A stretch of 64,000 nt of DNA from positions 28,028 to 92,027 of the forward strand of contig JADQBA010000021.1 of assembly GCA_016903675.1 (NCBI GenBank), in the 5' to 3' direction. Both the position numbers and the translations under genes were made by a program. Positions 1-8,470 of the stretch are shown piece by piece. Source of the DNA: Stigonema ocellatum SAG 48.90 = DSM 106950 (GTDB lineage Bacteria; Cyanobacteriota; Cyanobacteriia; Cyanobacteriales; Nostocaceae). How positions within the stretch are numbered: the stretch's first letter is position 1; each line of letters starts with the position of its first letter. Under the pieces are notes generated by a model. It was not told the origin of the DNA, ran no database searches, and was given only the letters and a program-made list of their open reading frames with translations.

Positions 1-475
1 ATTCGTAGATTACTTTTCAAAACTTGAATCATAACCGCTACCTTTGAGAGACTGAGAGAAATTAATGCAGCATCTTGATTCCATTTGCCAAACCTGCCAA
101 TTTCTCAATTCGCACGCATTCCAAAGCCTGCTTGAGTTGTCACGCTTCACGAGTGAGTGCCCAGTAGCAACCTAGGTCGATAAATTATGTGTAAAACCTA
201 ATGTTAGTTCTACTCAAAACGGGTTAAGTTAATAATCTTTGTCAGACTACAATGCCCGAGCTATATAAATCAAGAAATCAGCAGATAGATCAAAGTAAGA
301 ACAAGAAATGACTGCCTGAACGAGAGTGTTTGTATATTTGGTTATGTGGTCATGAGAAGCAATATTACTTACATGCCGCATAGGAAAGTATACTACCCTA
401 TTTTATGCACGACTATTATGATATTTTGGTTAAAAATAGGTTAAGGTCGGTTTAATCCGCATCTTCTATCTGAAG
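1..475. other. Left-edge intergenic region
   Basis: No gene, RNA or clear repeat could be supported here. Both strands are broken by stops, and no upstream part of the neighbouring ImmA/IrrE fragment is recognisable in it. Confidence 0.5.
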
Positions 476-679
476 ATGCCACCAAAATACTCAGAAGTAT
501 ATAGCTACAATGAAGAAATTGGCGGTTGCATGGCAATCAACGCTGATCACCCAGAGGAGCAACGACGTTGGTCACTGGCGCATGGTTACCTTCACTTTCT
601 CGCACATCGGCGAAAGTCTGAGTTCCACTTTGACCGCTTAGAAGCCCGTCGTATTGCAGAGGCATTACGGGAGCATTGA
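476..679 (+). pseudogene. ImmA/IrrE-family metallopeptidase fragment
   Basis: A 67-residue reading frame resembles the core of ImmA/IrrE zinc peptidases, which in many systems cleave a partner repressor. GGCMAINADHPEEQRRWS is followed by LAHGYLHFLAHR, where the family normally has AHExxHFLxHR. Two things argue that it is dead: the catalytic Glu of HExxH is replaced by Gly (HGYLH), and the protein is far shorter than the family, lacking the N-terminal helices and the third zinc ligand region. The start at 476 is only the first ATG in frame. It may be a remnant of a larger gene or a small degenerate paralogue. The family call rests on pattern resemblance and not on an alignment. Confidence 0.5.
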
Positions 680-782
680 AGCGGAATGATCGAGCAATCC
701 ACTGATTTCGACCTGCGCCTGACGCAGGAATAATAGGAAGTGAGATCAATTTATGCACATTAGACATAGTCGCGAAAAAGAA

Positions 783-805
783 TGTAGAACGCCCCCCGTT
801 CTACA
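783..805. promoter_or_regulatory. Perfect 9-bp palindrome upstream of the ATPase gene
   Basis: TGTAGAACG (783-791) and CGTTCTACA (797-805) form a perfect inverted repeat around a five-C loop. It lies about 95 bases before the ATPase start. It could be an operator or a hairpin in the 5' leader. There is no T-run on the plus strand after it, so an intrinsic terminator is unlikely. Function unknown. Confidence 0.4.
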
Positions 806-899
806 AGAATGGACGGTAATCCATAGTTAAATATTGGCTGTACATTAGGGAAAGTAAATGGGATAGATAATCAAGAGCAGTACGGATCGAGAAGTTTTT

Positions 900-2048
900 A
901 TGAGTAGGTTTCAACATATTGGGATAGAAGGATATCGTCGCTTATACAACGTACAAGTCGAAATGCGACCATTAACTGTAATGATTGGTGCTAACGGGGT
1001 AGGCAAAACTTCCCTGTTAGAAATTTTCTTACTTTTAGCAGCATCAGCACGCATGCACTTAGAGTCAAAGATTTCAGAACTAAGTGGTCTTAGTGAAATA
1101 ATGACCCGCGATACAGCAGACAGTATAGCGTTCTCATTATCAATGAGTCTTCCTGATGGACCACCGTTGAATTACTACCTCAAACTTGTTCCCAAAGGTC
1201 AGTTTTATGAAATTGCTGTGGAAACCCTGACGCAACAGCGTGATGTCAACCCTTCTCAACCTTTCAAACACATCGACTCTCGTGGTTCGGATGTAAAGTA
1301 TTCCACGCCACAGCAATACGGACTCATCCGCCCAAACTGGGAACACAATCCCTACGAAACATCTCTTTCTCAGGTGCCCAAAATGTACCAGGAACCGGAG
1401 AATTTCCGCAAACAATTGGCTTCATGTACATTCTATGGGGCATTGAACGTTGCACCTAAAAGTCCAGTTCGTTTACCTCAATCAATGCGTCCAGCAACAT
1501 TACCTGGTGCTAATGGAGAAGATTTGGTATCCTGCCTATATTACCTGAGAGAAACCGACCCAGAGCGATTTGAAATTGTAGAAGATACGCTTTTGGCTGC
1601 TTTTCCTGATTTTGAACGGTTAGGCTTTCCTCCAGTAGCAGCAGGAACTTTGGCAATGACTTGGAAAGACAAAAATTTCTCGCGTCCCCTTTATATGCAC
1701 CAACTCTCTGAGGGTACTTTGCGGTTTTTGTGGTTAGTAACACTCCTGCAAAGTCCAGATTTAACTACGGTGACTCTCATCGATGAACCAGAAGTCAGTT
1801 TGCACCCTGAATTATTGCAATTACTGGCTGATTTAATGCGAGAAGCTTCCAAACGAACTCAGCTAATTGTAGCAACTCATTCAGATAGATTAATCCGATT
1901 TTTACAACCAAAGGAAGTGCTAGTTTGTGATGCAGAAGATGGACTCACTACCATGAATTGGGCAGACTCTTTGGATTTAGAAAAATGGCTAGAAGACTAT
2001 AGCTTAGATCAGGTTTGGACAATGAACTTGATGGGTGGTCGCCCATGA
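900..2048 (+). CDS. AAA family ATPase (AAA_21/RecF-like)
   Basis: A 382-residue SMC/ABC-like ATPase of the AAA_21 type. Walker A is GANGVGKTS at residues 30-38, very close to the N-terminus as in RecF/OLD-like ATPases. Walker B is LIDEPEVSLHPE around D295-E296, and the switch histidine lies in ATHSD downstream. The region between the Walker motifs is the variable insertion seen in these proteins. The next gene starts inside its stop codon (ATGA at 2045-2048), so the two are probably translationally coupled. ATPases of this class paired with a Toprim-like partner occur in anti-phage systems such as OLD, Gabija and PARIS. A defence role here is inference from the pairing, and a housekeeping DNA-repair role is the alternative. 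Confidence 0.85.
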   Translation: MSRFQHIGIEGYRRLYNVQVEMRPLTVMIGANGVGKTSLLEIFLLLAASARMHLESKISELSGLSEIMTRDTADSIAFSLSMSLPDGPPLNYYLKLVPKGQFYEIAVETLTQQRDVNPSQPFKHIDSRGSDVKYSTPQQYGLIRPNWEHNPYETSLSQVPKMYQEPENFRKQLASCTFYGALNVAPKSPVRLPQSMRPATLPGANGEDLVSCLYYLRETDPERFEIVEDTLLAAFPDFERLGFPPVAAGTLAMTWKDKNFSRPLYMHQLSEGTLRFLWLVTLLQSPDLTTVTLIDEPEVSLHPELLQLLADLMREASKRTQLIVATHSDRLIRFLQPKEVLVCDAEDGLTTMNWADSLDLEKWLEDYSLDQVWTMNLMGGRP

Positions 2049-2653
2049 AGATAGCTGTTCTAGTTGAAGGCGCAACGGAAAAAGCTTTTAAGCCAATTTT
2101 AGAAGATTTTCTCAGGCAGCGTCTGCAACAAAAAATGCCTAAGCTTAAGTTTATACTTTATAATGGTCGCATTCCTAAAGAAGAAAAACTCAGGCGTATT
2201 GTTGATAATTTACTAACTGGGAAAGATGCTTGTGGTGCTGTAATTGCATTAACAGATGTCTACACAGGAACAAAAGATTTTGTAGATGCAGCCGATGCCA
2301 AAGCTAAAATGACAGATTGGGTAGGGAACAATCCTAAGTTTTATCCCCATGCAGCACAGTATGATTTTGAAGCTTGGTTGTTACCTTATTGGTCAACAAT
2401 TCAAAAATTAGCTCAGCATAATAAATCGGCACCTAGTAGTTTACCAGAGAAAGTCAACCACAATAACCCCCCTTCATATCGTATTCAAGAAATATTTGAA
2501 ATAGGTAAATGTAACCGCAGTTATAGTAAAATCCGCGATGCAGCCACCATTTTAAGAAAAAATAATTTGATGGATGCAATAAACCTTTGTGATGAGTTAA
2601 AGGGATTTTTGAACACAATACTGTCGCTGTGTGAGAGTGATTTGATTCCATAA
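2045..2653 (+). CDS. DUF4276 family protein (Toprim-like)
   Basis: The preferred start is ATG 2045, which overlaps the ATPase stop by four bases and gives 202 residues beginning MKIAVLVEGATEKAF. A longer frame from 2015 would add ten residues but would overlap the ATPase gene more. The N-terminal hydrophobic strand followed by VEGATE matches the first acidic motif of Toprim folds, and AVIALTDVYTG supplies an aspartate at the expected second acidic region. Both fit DUF4276, which is commonly encoded directly after an AAA_21 ATPase. By analogy it could be the nuclease or effector half of the pair, but catalysis has not been shown from sequence. No third gene belongs clearly to the unit. Confidence 0.75.
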   Translation: MKIAVLVEGATEKAFKPILEDFLRQRLQQKMPKLKFILYNGRIPKEEKLRRIVDNLLTGKDACGAVIALTDVYTGTKDFVDAADAKAKMTDWVGNNPKFYPHAAQYDFEAWLLPYWSTIQKLAQHNKSAPSSLPEKVNHNNPPSYRIQEIFEIGKCNRSYSKIRDAATILRKNNLMDAINLCDELKGFLNTILSLCESDLIP

Positions 2654-2760
2654 TTAGTGGGAATACACATCATCATCACCACACTTCTGTTAAGTCCAAA
2701 ACAAAACCAGGTAGCAGCAAGTTGCCTAATTGGAAAATCTTACCTTCCTTGTTATCCCTG

Positions 2761-2883
2761 ATGAGTTCTATAATCATCGCTCGCGCCTCAAGACAAGTTA
2801 CTCAAGACCTCAATCTCTACCGGGTACCCGACAACTTAGAAGATCTCCTGAGGATATTGATTGGCATTGTGATCAACAACTAA
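2761..2883 (+). CDS. Possible 40-residue hypothetical protein
   Basis: ATG 2761 to TAA 2883 encodes 40 residues starting MSSIIIARASRQVTQDLNLY and ending in a hydrophobic LLRILIGIVINN stretch. The composition looks protein-like, but no family is recognised and no strong ribosome-binding site is visible. It may be a remnant. Confidence 0.25.
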   Translation: MSSIIIARASRQVTQDLNLYRVPDNLEDLLRILIGIVINN

Positions 2884-3421
2884 TTAGCAACAATCCTTGG
2901 TTCGTAGTAGCGCTTTAGCGCCGGTTAAATCCAATACCCGTGAATGAAAGCCCTCACCCCTAGCCCCTCTCCCAATTTGGGAGAGGGGTGTCCGAATTGG
3001 GCTATCTTGAGGGCGGTAAGCTGTTCGTCATCTAGTTTTACAGGGCAATAATCGGCAGCAAACGGGTTCAGGCGCTAAATTATCAAATTTAGATGCGCAC
3101 AAGACAAATTGAGTATCATGTGCATACCAAGTTCATTAACCAAAAACTCTTCCCCTGCCTCGTTCTGTGGCTGCTGCCACAGAATGAGATCGAGTGGGCT
3201 GCTGCCGGACGGTTTGACGGGAGGCAGCAGCCCACTACAAGAGCATTACAAGCCGATGCTTGTAACGAGAGATAATGCATAGTTGATTCTCTCTGTCAAT
3301 GCGTAAGTCCTAATATATTCTTTCCAAGTCGAAAATTCAATAACTCCAAAAAAAGACCCTTCAGAAAGCGATTTAAGGGGTTTAAAATTACTTGGCGACA
3401 CAATACATCAAAATCAAAATG

Positions 3422-3537
3422 TCCCCGGATTTGCCCCTATAATCACCTCTGCTCCAAACGGACTATTAAGTCTTTTCAGCCCTAATTGCTGATCTTGCCC
3501 GTGACGCTGCTCAAAACCACGAGAGATTAATACTTTG
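3422..3537 (-). pseudogene. Unidentified gene fragment
   Basis: Reading the minus strand gives a short protein-like stretch (SRGFEQRHGQDQQLGLKR, then LNSPFGAEVIIGANPGTF and a stop). No start codon or upstream continuation is found. It resembles the end of a real protein more than random sequence, but the family was not identified. Confidence 0.2.
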
Positions 3538-3883
3538 AGCCACCCCTTACACCTTTTACCTCAAAAGTTGACCACTACATTACTTTTTTTTAAGAATGTC
3601 ATCACAAAGGTGACGGTCATCATCCTTAACATTTGGGTCGTTCTTCAGGTAGTCAGAAACCCAAGCACAACCACGTGTCAGATACTTCAAGCCCGGATAC
3701 TCCTAGACGCAAAAAAAACCTTGGCGTCTAGGAGTAAAGCGTGAGGCTAAAAATAATTCATACTTGAATTCAGCAACGCCCAAAGTTTTATACCATAGAT
3801 GAAATTGGTGAACTACAAAAACTAATAGAAGCAAAACGGACACGAGAAAATCTGTAAAAATTGAGGTAGCGTGAATAACTCCC

Positions 3884-5638
3884 ATGATTATACTACGTCC
3901 AAAACATAAAAAATTGATAGCCTTGGCGTTGTCTATTGCTCTATTGACGTTCGGTTGTGTGCCAGGTTTGCTGCGTTCATCTCATGGTAACGGCATCAAC
4001 GTCATTTTAATGATTGGCGATGGCATGGGTTGGGAAATGGCTCGCGCTGCTGCTGTGGCGAAAGGTGGGAAAATGTATACCAGTGGCAAAGGGCAGGGTT
4101 TGAATTTCCAAAACCTCTCTGGCTATACCTATGCAACCACCTACGGCACGACTATCAAGGGTAGCGATGATCAGTTTTCCACTAATAATTCTGCACTTGA
4201 TGGCACTAACCCCGCAACTGCCCAAAGTCCTATTCGTACCGGCTTTCTTTTCAAACCTGCTTCTAATTCTAGCAATTCTGACGGCAACTTTGTAGGCTAC
4301 GATGTTGCTCGCGGTGGTGTCAATCCCTGGACACCAGGCAATGATCAAGATTACATCAAACAAAACTACCCAGACTCTGCGAATACAGCCACTGCCCTCT
4401 ATACTGGCGTTAAGACTTATAACAACGCTATGGGTGTGGATATTTATGAAAAACGCCAAACAACCATTCTCGAAAAAGCTGCACTAAAAGGCAAATCCAC
4501 AGGCTTAGTCACCTCAGTACCAATTAGCCACGCAACTCCAGGGGCTGCAACATCTTTTGTTAACCGTCGTAATAAGTACGACGTGGAAAGCCCAGATGTA
4601 GATAACATCCTTCAGCAATCTCTGCGGATATTTAAGCCCACTGTGCTGTTGGGTGGTGGTCATCCCTTGGATTTGGAAAACAAGACTAAGGTTGGAGGAG
4701 TCTATAACTACACCTACATCCAGCAATCAACTTACGAAAAACTAAAAACCAAACCCACTTCTAACGAGTACGGTTACACATTCTTGGAACGGGGTCCGAA
4801 CGCAACGACAACGTTGCTGAAAACTGCTTCTCAAATCGATCCTAGTCGAGGAGATAAGTTACTAGGTTTATATGGTGCTCGCGGACAAAACGGCAACCTG
4901 CCTCTAGCTACAGCCAACGGAGACTATAGTACCACAGGATTGGATAATTCTTCCTTATTCTCTACAGCACAAAAGAACAATCAAATTCCTCAACCTGATA
5001 GGGTACGTCCTCTATTTCCGGGGGAAACTGATGCTCAATTTATTGCCAGAGAAATCAATGAAAATCCTACCTTAGCAGATTTGACCAAAGCCGCCCTGAC
5101 GGTTTTGGGTAAAGATTCAGATGGCTTCTGGCTGATGGTTGAAGGTGGTGATATTGACTGGGCTTGCCATGATGACAATATGGACAATCTGATTGGTACC
5201 ATGAATAGCTTTGACGCGGCTGTTCAAACTGTACTTGACTGGATTAATCAAAATGGCGGCTGGGGCAAGAATCTGCTGATTGTCACTGCCGATCATGACC
5301 ATTACTTGACACTGAACCCGAACTTTCCTGAGTTAGTGGCAAAATATGGTGCAGAAGGCTTGACTTATGGCAAGCACAAACCAGCAGAAGCCGGTCATTT
5401 TTGGGGTTCAGATCCTAATACTAAATACGGTTGGGGTACCCACACAAACCACTTAGTGCCAGTTTACTACCAAGGCGGTCCTATCAGTCTTGCAAAGTAC
5501 GTAGGTAAAGACATCACTTTCGTCGATCATCCTCCTCAAGGTGCTGCCAAAACTTATTCGATTCCTGGTATTCCTGGTGTCGTCGATCAAACCCACATTC
5601 ATCAACTCATGGTAGAAATTATGAATTATGAATTATGA
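3884..5638 (+). CDS. phoA: Alkaline phosphatase (PhoA family)
   Basis: A 584-residue alkaline phosphatase of the PF00245 type, releasing phosphate from phosphomonoesters outside the cytoplasm. The N-terminus has a basic start, a hydrophobic stretch and LLTFGC, which resembles a lipobox, so it is probably exported and lipid-anchored. NVILMIGDGMGW is the first metal-binding motif. DSANTATALYTG carries the nucleophilic serine, and LMVEGGDIDWACHDD and LIVTADHDH supply the later metal ligands. It has long insertions relative to E. coli PhoA, as in other cyanobacterial members. Its last codons (Asn-Tyr-Glu-Leu-stop) are made of the heptamer repeat that starts at 5617, so the original C-terminus has been replaced or extended. 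No Pho box was identified upstream. Confidence 0.9.
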   Translation: MIILRPKHKKLIALALSIALLTFGCVPGLLRSSHGNGINVILMIGDGMGWEMARAAAVAKGGKMYTSGKGQGLNFQNLSGYTYATTYGTTIKGSDDQFSTNNSALDGTNPATAQSPIRTGFLFKPASNSSNSDGNFVGYDVARGGVNPWTPGNDQDYIKQNYPDSANTATALYTGVKTYNNAMGVDIYEKRQTTILEKAALKGKSTGLVTSVPISHATPGAATSFVNRRNKYDVESPDVDNILQQSLRIFKPTVLLGGGHPLDLENKTKVGGVYNYTYIQQSTYEKLKTKPTSNEYGYTFLERGPNATTTLLKTASQIDPSRGDKLLGLYGARGQNGNLPLATANGDYSTTGLDNSSLFSTAQKNNQIPQPDRVRPLFPGETDAQFIAREINENPTLADLTKAALTVLGKDSDGFWLMVEGGDIDWACHDDNMDNLIGTMNSFDAAVQTVLDWINQNGGWGKNLLIVTADHDHYLTLNPNFPELVAKYGAEGLTYGKHKPAEAGHFWGSDPNTKYGWGTHTNHLVPVYYQGGPISLAKYVGKDITFVDHPPQGAAKTYSIPGIPGVVDQTHIHQLMVEIMNYEL

Positions 5639-5644
5639 ATTATG
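5617..5644. repeat. Heptamer tandem repeat (AATTATG)x4
   Basis: Four exact copies of AATTATG cover the end of the phosphatase gene and supply its last codons and stop. The reverse-complement repeat of four copies lies at 5774-5801. Confidence 0.9.
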
Positions 5645-5757
5645 TCAAAGTTAGTTTGTGATGATTTGTTCGTAGTGAGGACTTTAGTCCTCGTATTTTT
5701 GAGGACTAAAGTCCTCACTACAAACAAGGGCTTTCGTTGACTTGCCAGACCACTAGT
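5643..5757. repeat. Palindromic element, GTAGTGAGGACTTTAG type
   Basis: Perfect 21-bp arms at 5672-5692 and 5701-5721 enclose an 8-base loop. Outer sequences (TCAAAGTT at 5644-5651, TTGCCAGACCACTAG near 5745) match the ends of the palindrome between lanA and lanM. The hairpin including its loop is repeated identically at 49864-49913. It lies between convergent genes and could act as a bidirectional terminator, but its copies elsewhere mark it as a mobile, MITE-like sequence. Confidence 0.8.
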
Positions 5758-5773
5758 CCCAGAAATGTTTTTT

Positions 5774-5801
5774 CATAATTCATAATTCATAATTCATAAT
5801 T
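5774..5801. repeat. Heptamer tandem repeat (CATAATT)x4
   Basis: Four exact copies of CATAATT, the reverse complement of the repeat at 5617-5644. They encode the final Asn-Tyr-Glu-Leu-stop of the minus-strand P-type ATPase gene. Confidence 0.9.
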
Positions 5802-8210
5802 CGTTTTAAACAGTCGCATCCCGTTCGCGGTAACAAGCAGAGAGGTTCCTGTATCTGCTAAGACGGCGATCGCTAATCCAACAAAGCCGAAGGTTCCTAA
5901 TAGCAGAAACAAACCCTTTGTTACTAAGGAAAAAACTACATTTTGTTGAATGACAGACACCGTACGTCGGCTCAAATCCACTGCATAAGCAAGTCGTCTG
6001 AGGTCGCTACCTACCAACACTACATCTGCTGTCTCAAGAGCAATATCAATTTCACCAACGGCAAAACTGATATCCGCAGCAGCTAGGGCTGGTGCATCGT
6101 TAATTCCATCTCCTACCATGCCTACTATACCATCACGACGAAACTGTTGAATGGCTTGCAGTTTATCGGATGGTAGCAGTTCCGCTTGATACTGTGTAAT
6201 TCCAACTTCTTGGGCAATCAGTTTTGCAACGGATGTGCGATCGCCTGTCAACATGACCAGCCGTTTTAGCCCAAAGCGTTTGAGGAGTCGCACCGCCTCT
6301 GTTGCTTCTAATCGTAATCCATCTGCTAGAGCAATGGCTCCTAATAATCCCGTCTGAGTTCCTACCAAGACAGGTGTTTGACCAGAATTGTCTATCTCAA
6401 CTAACAGAGATTCATCTGCTGTTGATAAAGAAATACCCCGATCTGCAAACAAACGTCGATTGCCAACAAAATAAATTGACTCACCAAATTTCACCTCAAT
6501 TCCTTTACCAGGTGAAGCTGTAAAATTTTCAGGAGTCTGTAACTCGATTCCTTGCTCTTTGGCTTTTGCTACAATTGCTTTAGCCAAGGGATGTTCAGAG
6601 TGTTGTTCACAAGAAGCAGCAATTGACAGCACGCTCCTGGAACTGATTGAACCCAATTGATAAACCTTTTGAACTATGGGCAACCCTTGAGTCATGGTAC
6701 CAGTCTTATCAAAGGCAAGGATGGTCATGTGTCCGGCTGTCTCTAATGCATGACCCCCTTTGAACAAAACTCCCTGACGGGTAGCTGCACCAATGGCGCT
6801 GACGATGGAAACTGGGGTAGAAATCACTAAGGCACAGGGACAGGCAATTACCAGCATGACCAACGCCCGATATAGCCAAATATTCAAGGGTTGGGCAAAT
6901 GCGAGAGGGGGAATGAGGGCGATCGCGATCGCAAACAAAATCACAATGGGGGTGTAGACCTCTGCAAACCGATCTACCCACTGCTGAGAGGGGGCGCGGC
7001 TTTCTTGGGCAAGTTCTACCAAATTAATAATTTTGGCAACGGTGGTATCGCTGTTCGTGTGGGTAACCTTAACTTCTAAAAAGCCTGTTTGATTTAATGT
7101 TCCAGCATAAACAGTGTCTCCGGGAGCTTTATCATCTGGGATTGACTCTCCTGTAATGGGAGACTGGTCAATGGCGCTTGTACCAGAAATAACTATGCCA
7201 TCCAAAGCCACCCGCTGTCCTGGTCGAAGGGTCAAAATTTCGCCTAAGTGAATACTCTCAACGGGTACTGTAATTTCCTGATTCCCCCGCTTGACTGTAG
7301 CAGTGGGTGGAGTCAAATCCATCAGGCTGCGAATGGCATTGCGGGTGCGACCAAAGGTGAAAGTTTGCAGCGTTGTGCCTAATGAGAACAAAAACACCAC
7401 CAGCGCAGCCTCAAACCAGTCTCCTAAAATCACTGCCCCAATGACTGAAATGGTCATGAGTAGATTCATATCAGCGCGGCGTAAGCGCAGCTCAAACAAA
7501 CCAGCCCGTGCTATGGGATAGCCAGTCACTACGATGCTAATACCATAAAAAGCCCGCGCTATGCCGATTGGTAGCCCTAAGTGTTGAGTGACTAAGCCCA
7601 AAAATAACCCTATCCCTGCCAGAATAGCGCTTTGCCCCTTGCGGTTGGCAATCCAGAATTTCCAGTTTGTTGCATCGGGATTCTGAGTCGGCTTGGGGAC
7701 TGGATGAGCATGATCGTGGTCATGTTCATGAGAACAGGAGTGAGTGCGATCGTGGGATACTACCTCAGAACTCTGCTGAACCGAATAACCAAGAGATCTA
7801 ATCCGGTCATAAATAGTCGTTTCACTGACTTGTTGGGTGTCATAGGATATCTGCGCTCTTTCAGTTGCAAAGTTGACCGATACCTCACTCACGCCTGGAA
7901 TCTGCTGCAAGCCAACCTCAACTGTCTTGGCACAACTGCCGCAATCCATCCCACCAATTTGTACCTGTAGCTTTTTAGCAGCAACCACATCAACGGTGTA
8001 GCCTAAAGCACTGATACGTTTGATGATTTCTGCTTCACTCAACAGATCCAAGTCATAGGATACCCTGAGTCGTCCTGTTGCAAAACTAACCGACGCTTCT
8101 GTTACACCACGCAACTGCTGCAAGCTGGCTTCAATTGTCTTGGCACAGCTTCCGCAGTCCATGCCATTAACTTGCATTTGTTGGGTTCTGAGTCCGTGAG
8201 TTTGAGTCAT
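5787..8210 (-). CDS. Zn/Cd-type heavy-metal P1B ATPase
   Basis: An 807-residue P1B-type ATPase (ZntA/ZiaA group) that pumps soft divalent metals out of the cytoplasm. It has two tandem heavy-metal-associated domains, each with GMDCGSC (Cys19/Cys22 and Cys90/Cys93). A His-rich linker follows (residues 153-169, HEHDHDHAH), then the membrane region with CPC at 457-459. The phosphorylation motif DKTGT starts at D501, and GDGINDAPA forms the hinge. Two HMA domains plus a His-rich linker suggest Zn2+ or Cd2+, not Cu+. It is divergent from an SmtB-like repressor and shares its operator. The last four residues are encoded by a heptamer repeat, so the native C-terminus may have been altered. A start at residue 12 is also possible. 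Confidence 0.92.
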   Translation of the reverse strand: MTQTHGLRTQQMQVNGMDCGSCAKTIEASLQQLRGVTEASVSFATGRLRVSYDLDLLSEAEIIKRISALGYTVDVVAAKKLQVQIGGMDCGSCAKTVEVGLQQIPGVSEVSVNFATERAQISYDTQQVSETTIYDRIRSLGYSVQQSSEVVSHDRTHSCSHEHDHDHAHPVPKPTQNPDATNWKFWIANRKGQSAILAGIGLFLGLVTQHLGLPIGIARAFYGISIVVTGYPIARAGLFELRLRRADMNLLMTISVIGAVILGDWFEAALVVFLFSLGTTLQTFTFGRTRNAIRSLMDLTPPTATVKRGNQEITVPVESIHLGEILTLRPGQRVALDGIVISGTSAIDQSPITGESIPDDKAPGDTVYAGTLNQTGFLEVKVTHTNSDTTVAKIINLVELAQESRAPSQQWVDRFAEVYTPIVILFAIAIALIPPLAFAQPLNIWLYRALVMLVIACPCALVISTPVSIVSAIGAATRQGVLFKGGHALETAGHMTILAFDKTGTMTQGLPIVQKVYQLGSISSRSVLSIAASCEQHSEHPLAKAIVAKAKEQGIELQTPENFTASPGKGIEVKFGESIYFVGNRRLFADRGISLSTADESLLVEIDNSGQTPVLVGTQTGLLGAIALADGLRLEATEAVRLLKRFGLKRLVMLTGDRTSVAKLIAQEVGITQYQAELLPSDKLQAIQQFRRDGIVGMVGDGINDAPALAAADISFAVGEIDIALETADVVLVGSDLRRLAYAVDLSRRTVSVIQQNVVFSLVTKGLFLLLGTFGFVGLAIAVLADTGTSLLVTANGMRLFKTNYEL

Positions 8211-8244
8211 GGCGGAGGCTACAAGGTAAAAGATTTGGTAGGCG

Positions 8245-8385
8245 TGAACGGTGAGACAGCCCTGTTCGCGCAGCGTCTCCCCTTGGGAGAAGGAGGGTTT
8301 CCCTCCGCAGGGGACTGCGATAGCGTAGCGGTAGCGCGTACTCGCGCGTCACCCGAAGGGCTGTTCGCCCCTACAAGTATTCTAA
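8245..8385. repeat. Dispersed palindromic repeat segment
   Basis: This GC-rich stretch in the metal-efflux intergenic region contains several short inverted repeats (GGAGGG...CCCTCC; the CAGCCCTGTTCGC end against GAAGGGCTGTTCGCC). The block TTCGCGCAGCGTCTCCCCTT near 8266 recurs near 30548. It lies between the ATPase start and the SmtB-type operator and so lengthens the ATPase leader. Confidence 0.6.
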
Positions 8386-8390
8386 ACAAT

Positions 8391-8418
8391 AATTGAACAG
8401 TTTTTCAGTTGTTCATAT
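8391..8418. promoter_or_regulatory. SmtB/ZiaR-type operator
   Basis: TGAACAGTTTTTCAG at 8394-8408 differs at one base from the classical smt operator core (TGAACAGTTATTCAG). TGAACA (8394-8399) and TGTTCA (8410-8415) also form an inverted repeat. It is placed between the divergent ATPase and repressor genes, where zinc-released repression of both would be expected. Confidence 0.75.
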
Positions 8419-8470
8419 TTTAAATTTTTATTAAAATTGAAATTGATAACCATTCCTTGAACAAAACCCT

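Larger units (their letters stand above)
2654..3883. other. Repeat-rich intergenic region with gene remnants
   Basis: No complete gene was recognised in this 1.2-kb gap. It holds a hairpin of the common CCCCTCTCCC...GGGAGAGGGG type near 2955-2990, a short hairpin at 3165-3182 (CTGTGGC/GCCACAG), and a 14-bp perfect inverted repeat with arms at 3193-3206 and 3223-3236. At 2907 there is a partial copy of the GTAGT(T)GCGCTTTAGCGC hairpin family. A 24-codon open tail at about 3785-3857 may be the end of a lost gene. Confidence 0.5.

Noticed and set aside
2730..2918. A 62-codon plus-strand frame
   Set aside because: Overlaps a more protein-like 40-codon frame (2761-2883) and shows no conserved feature.
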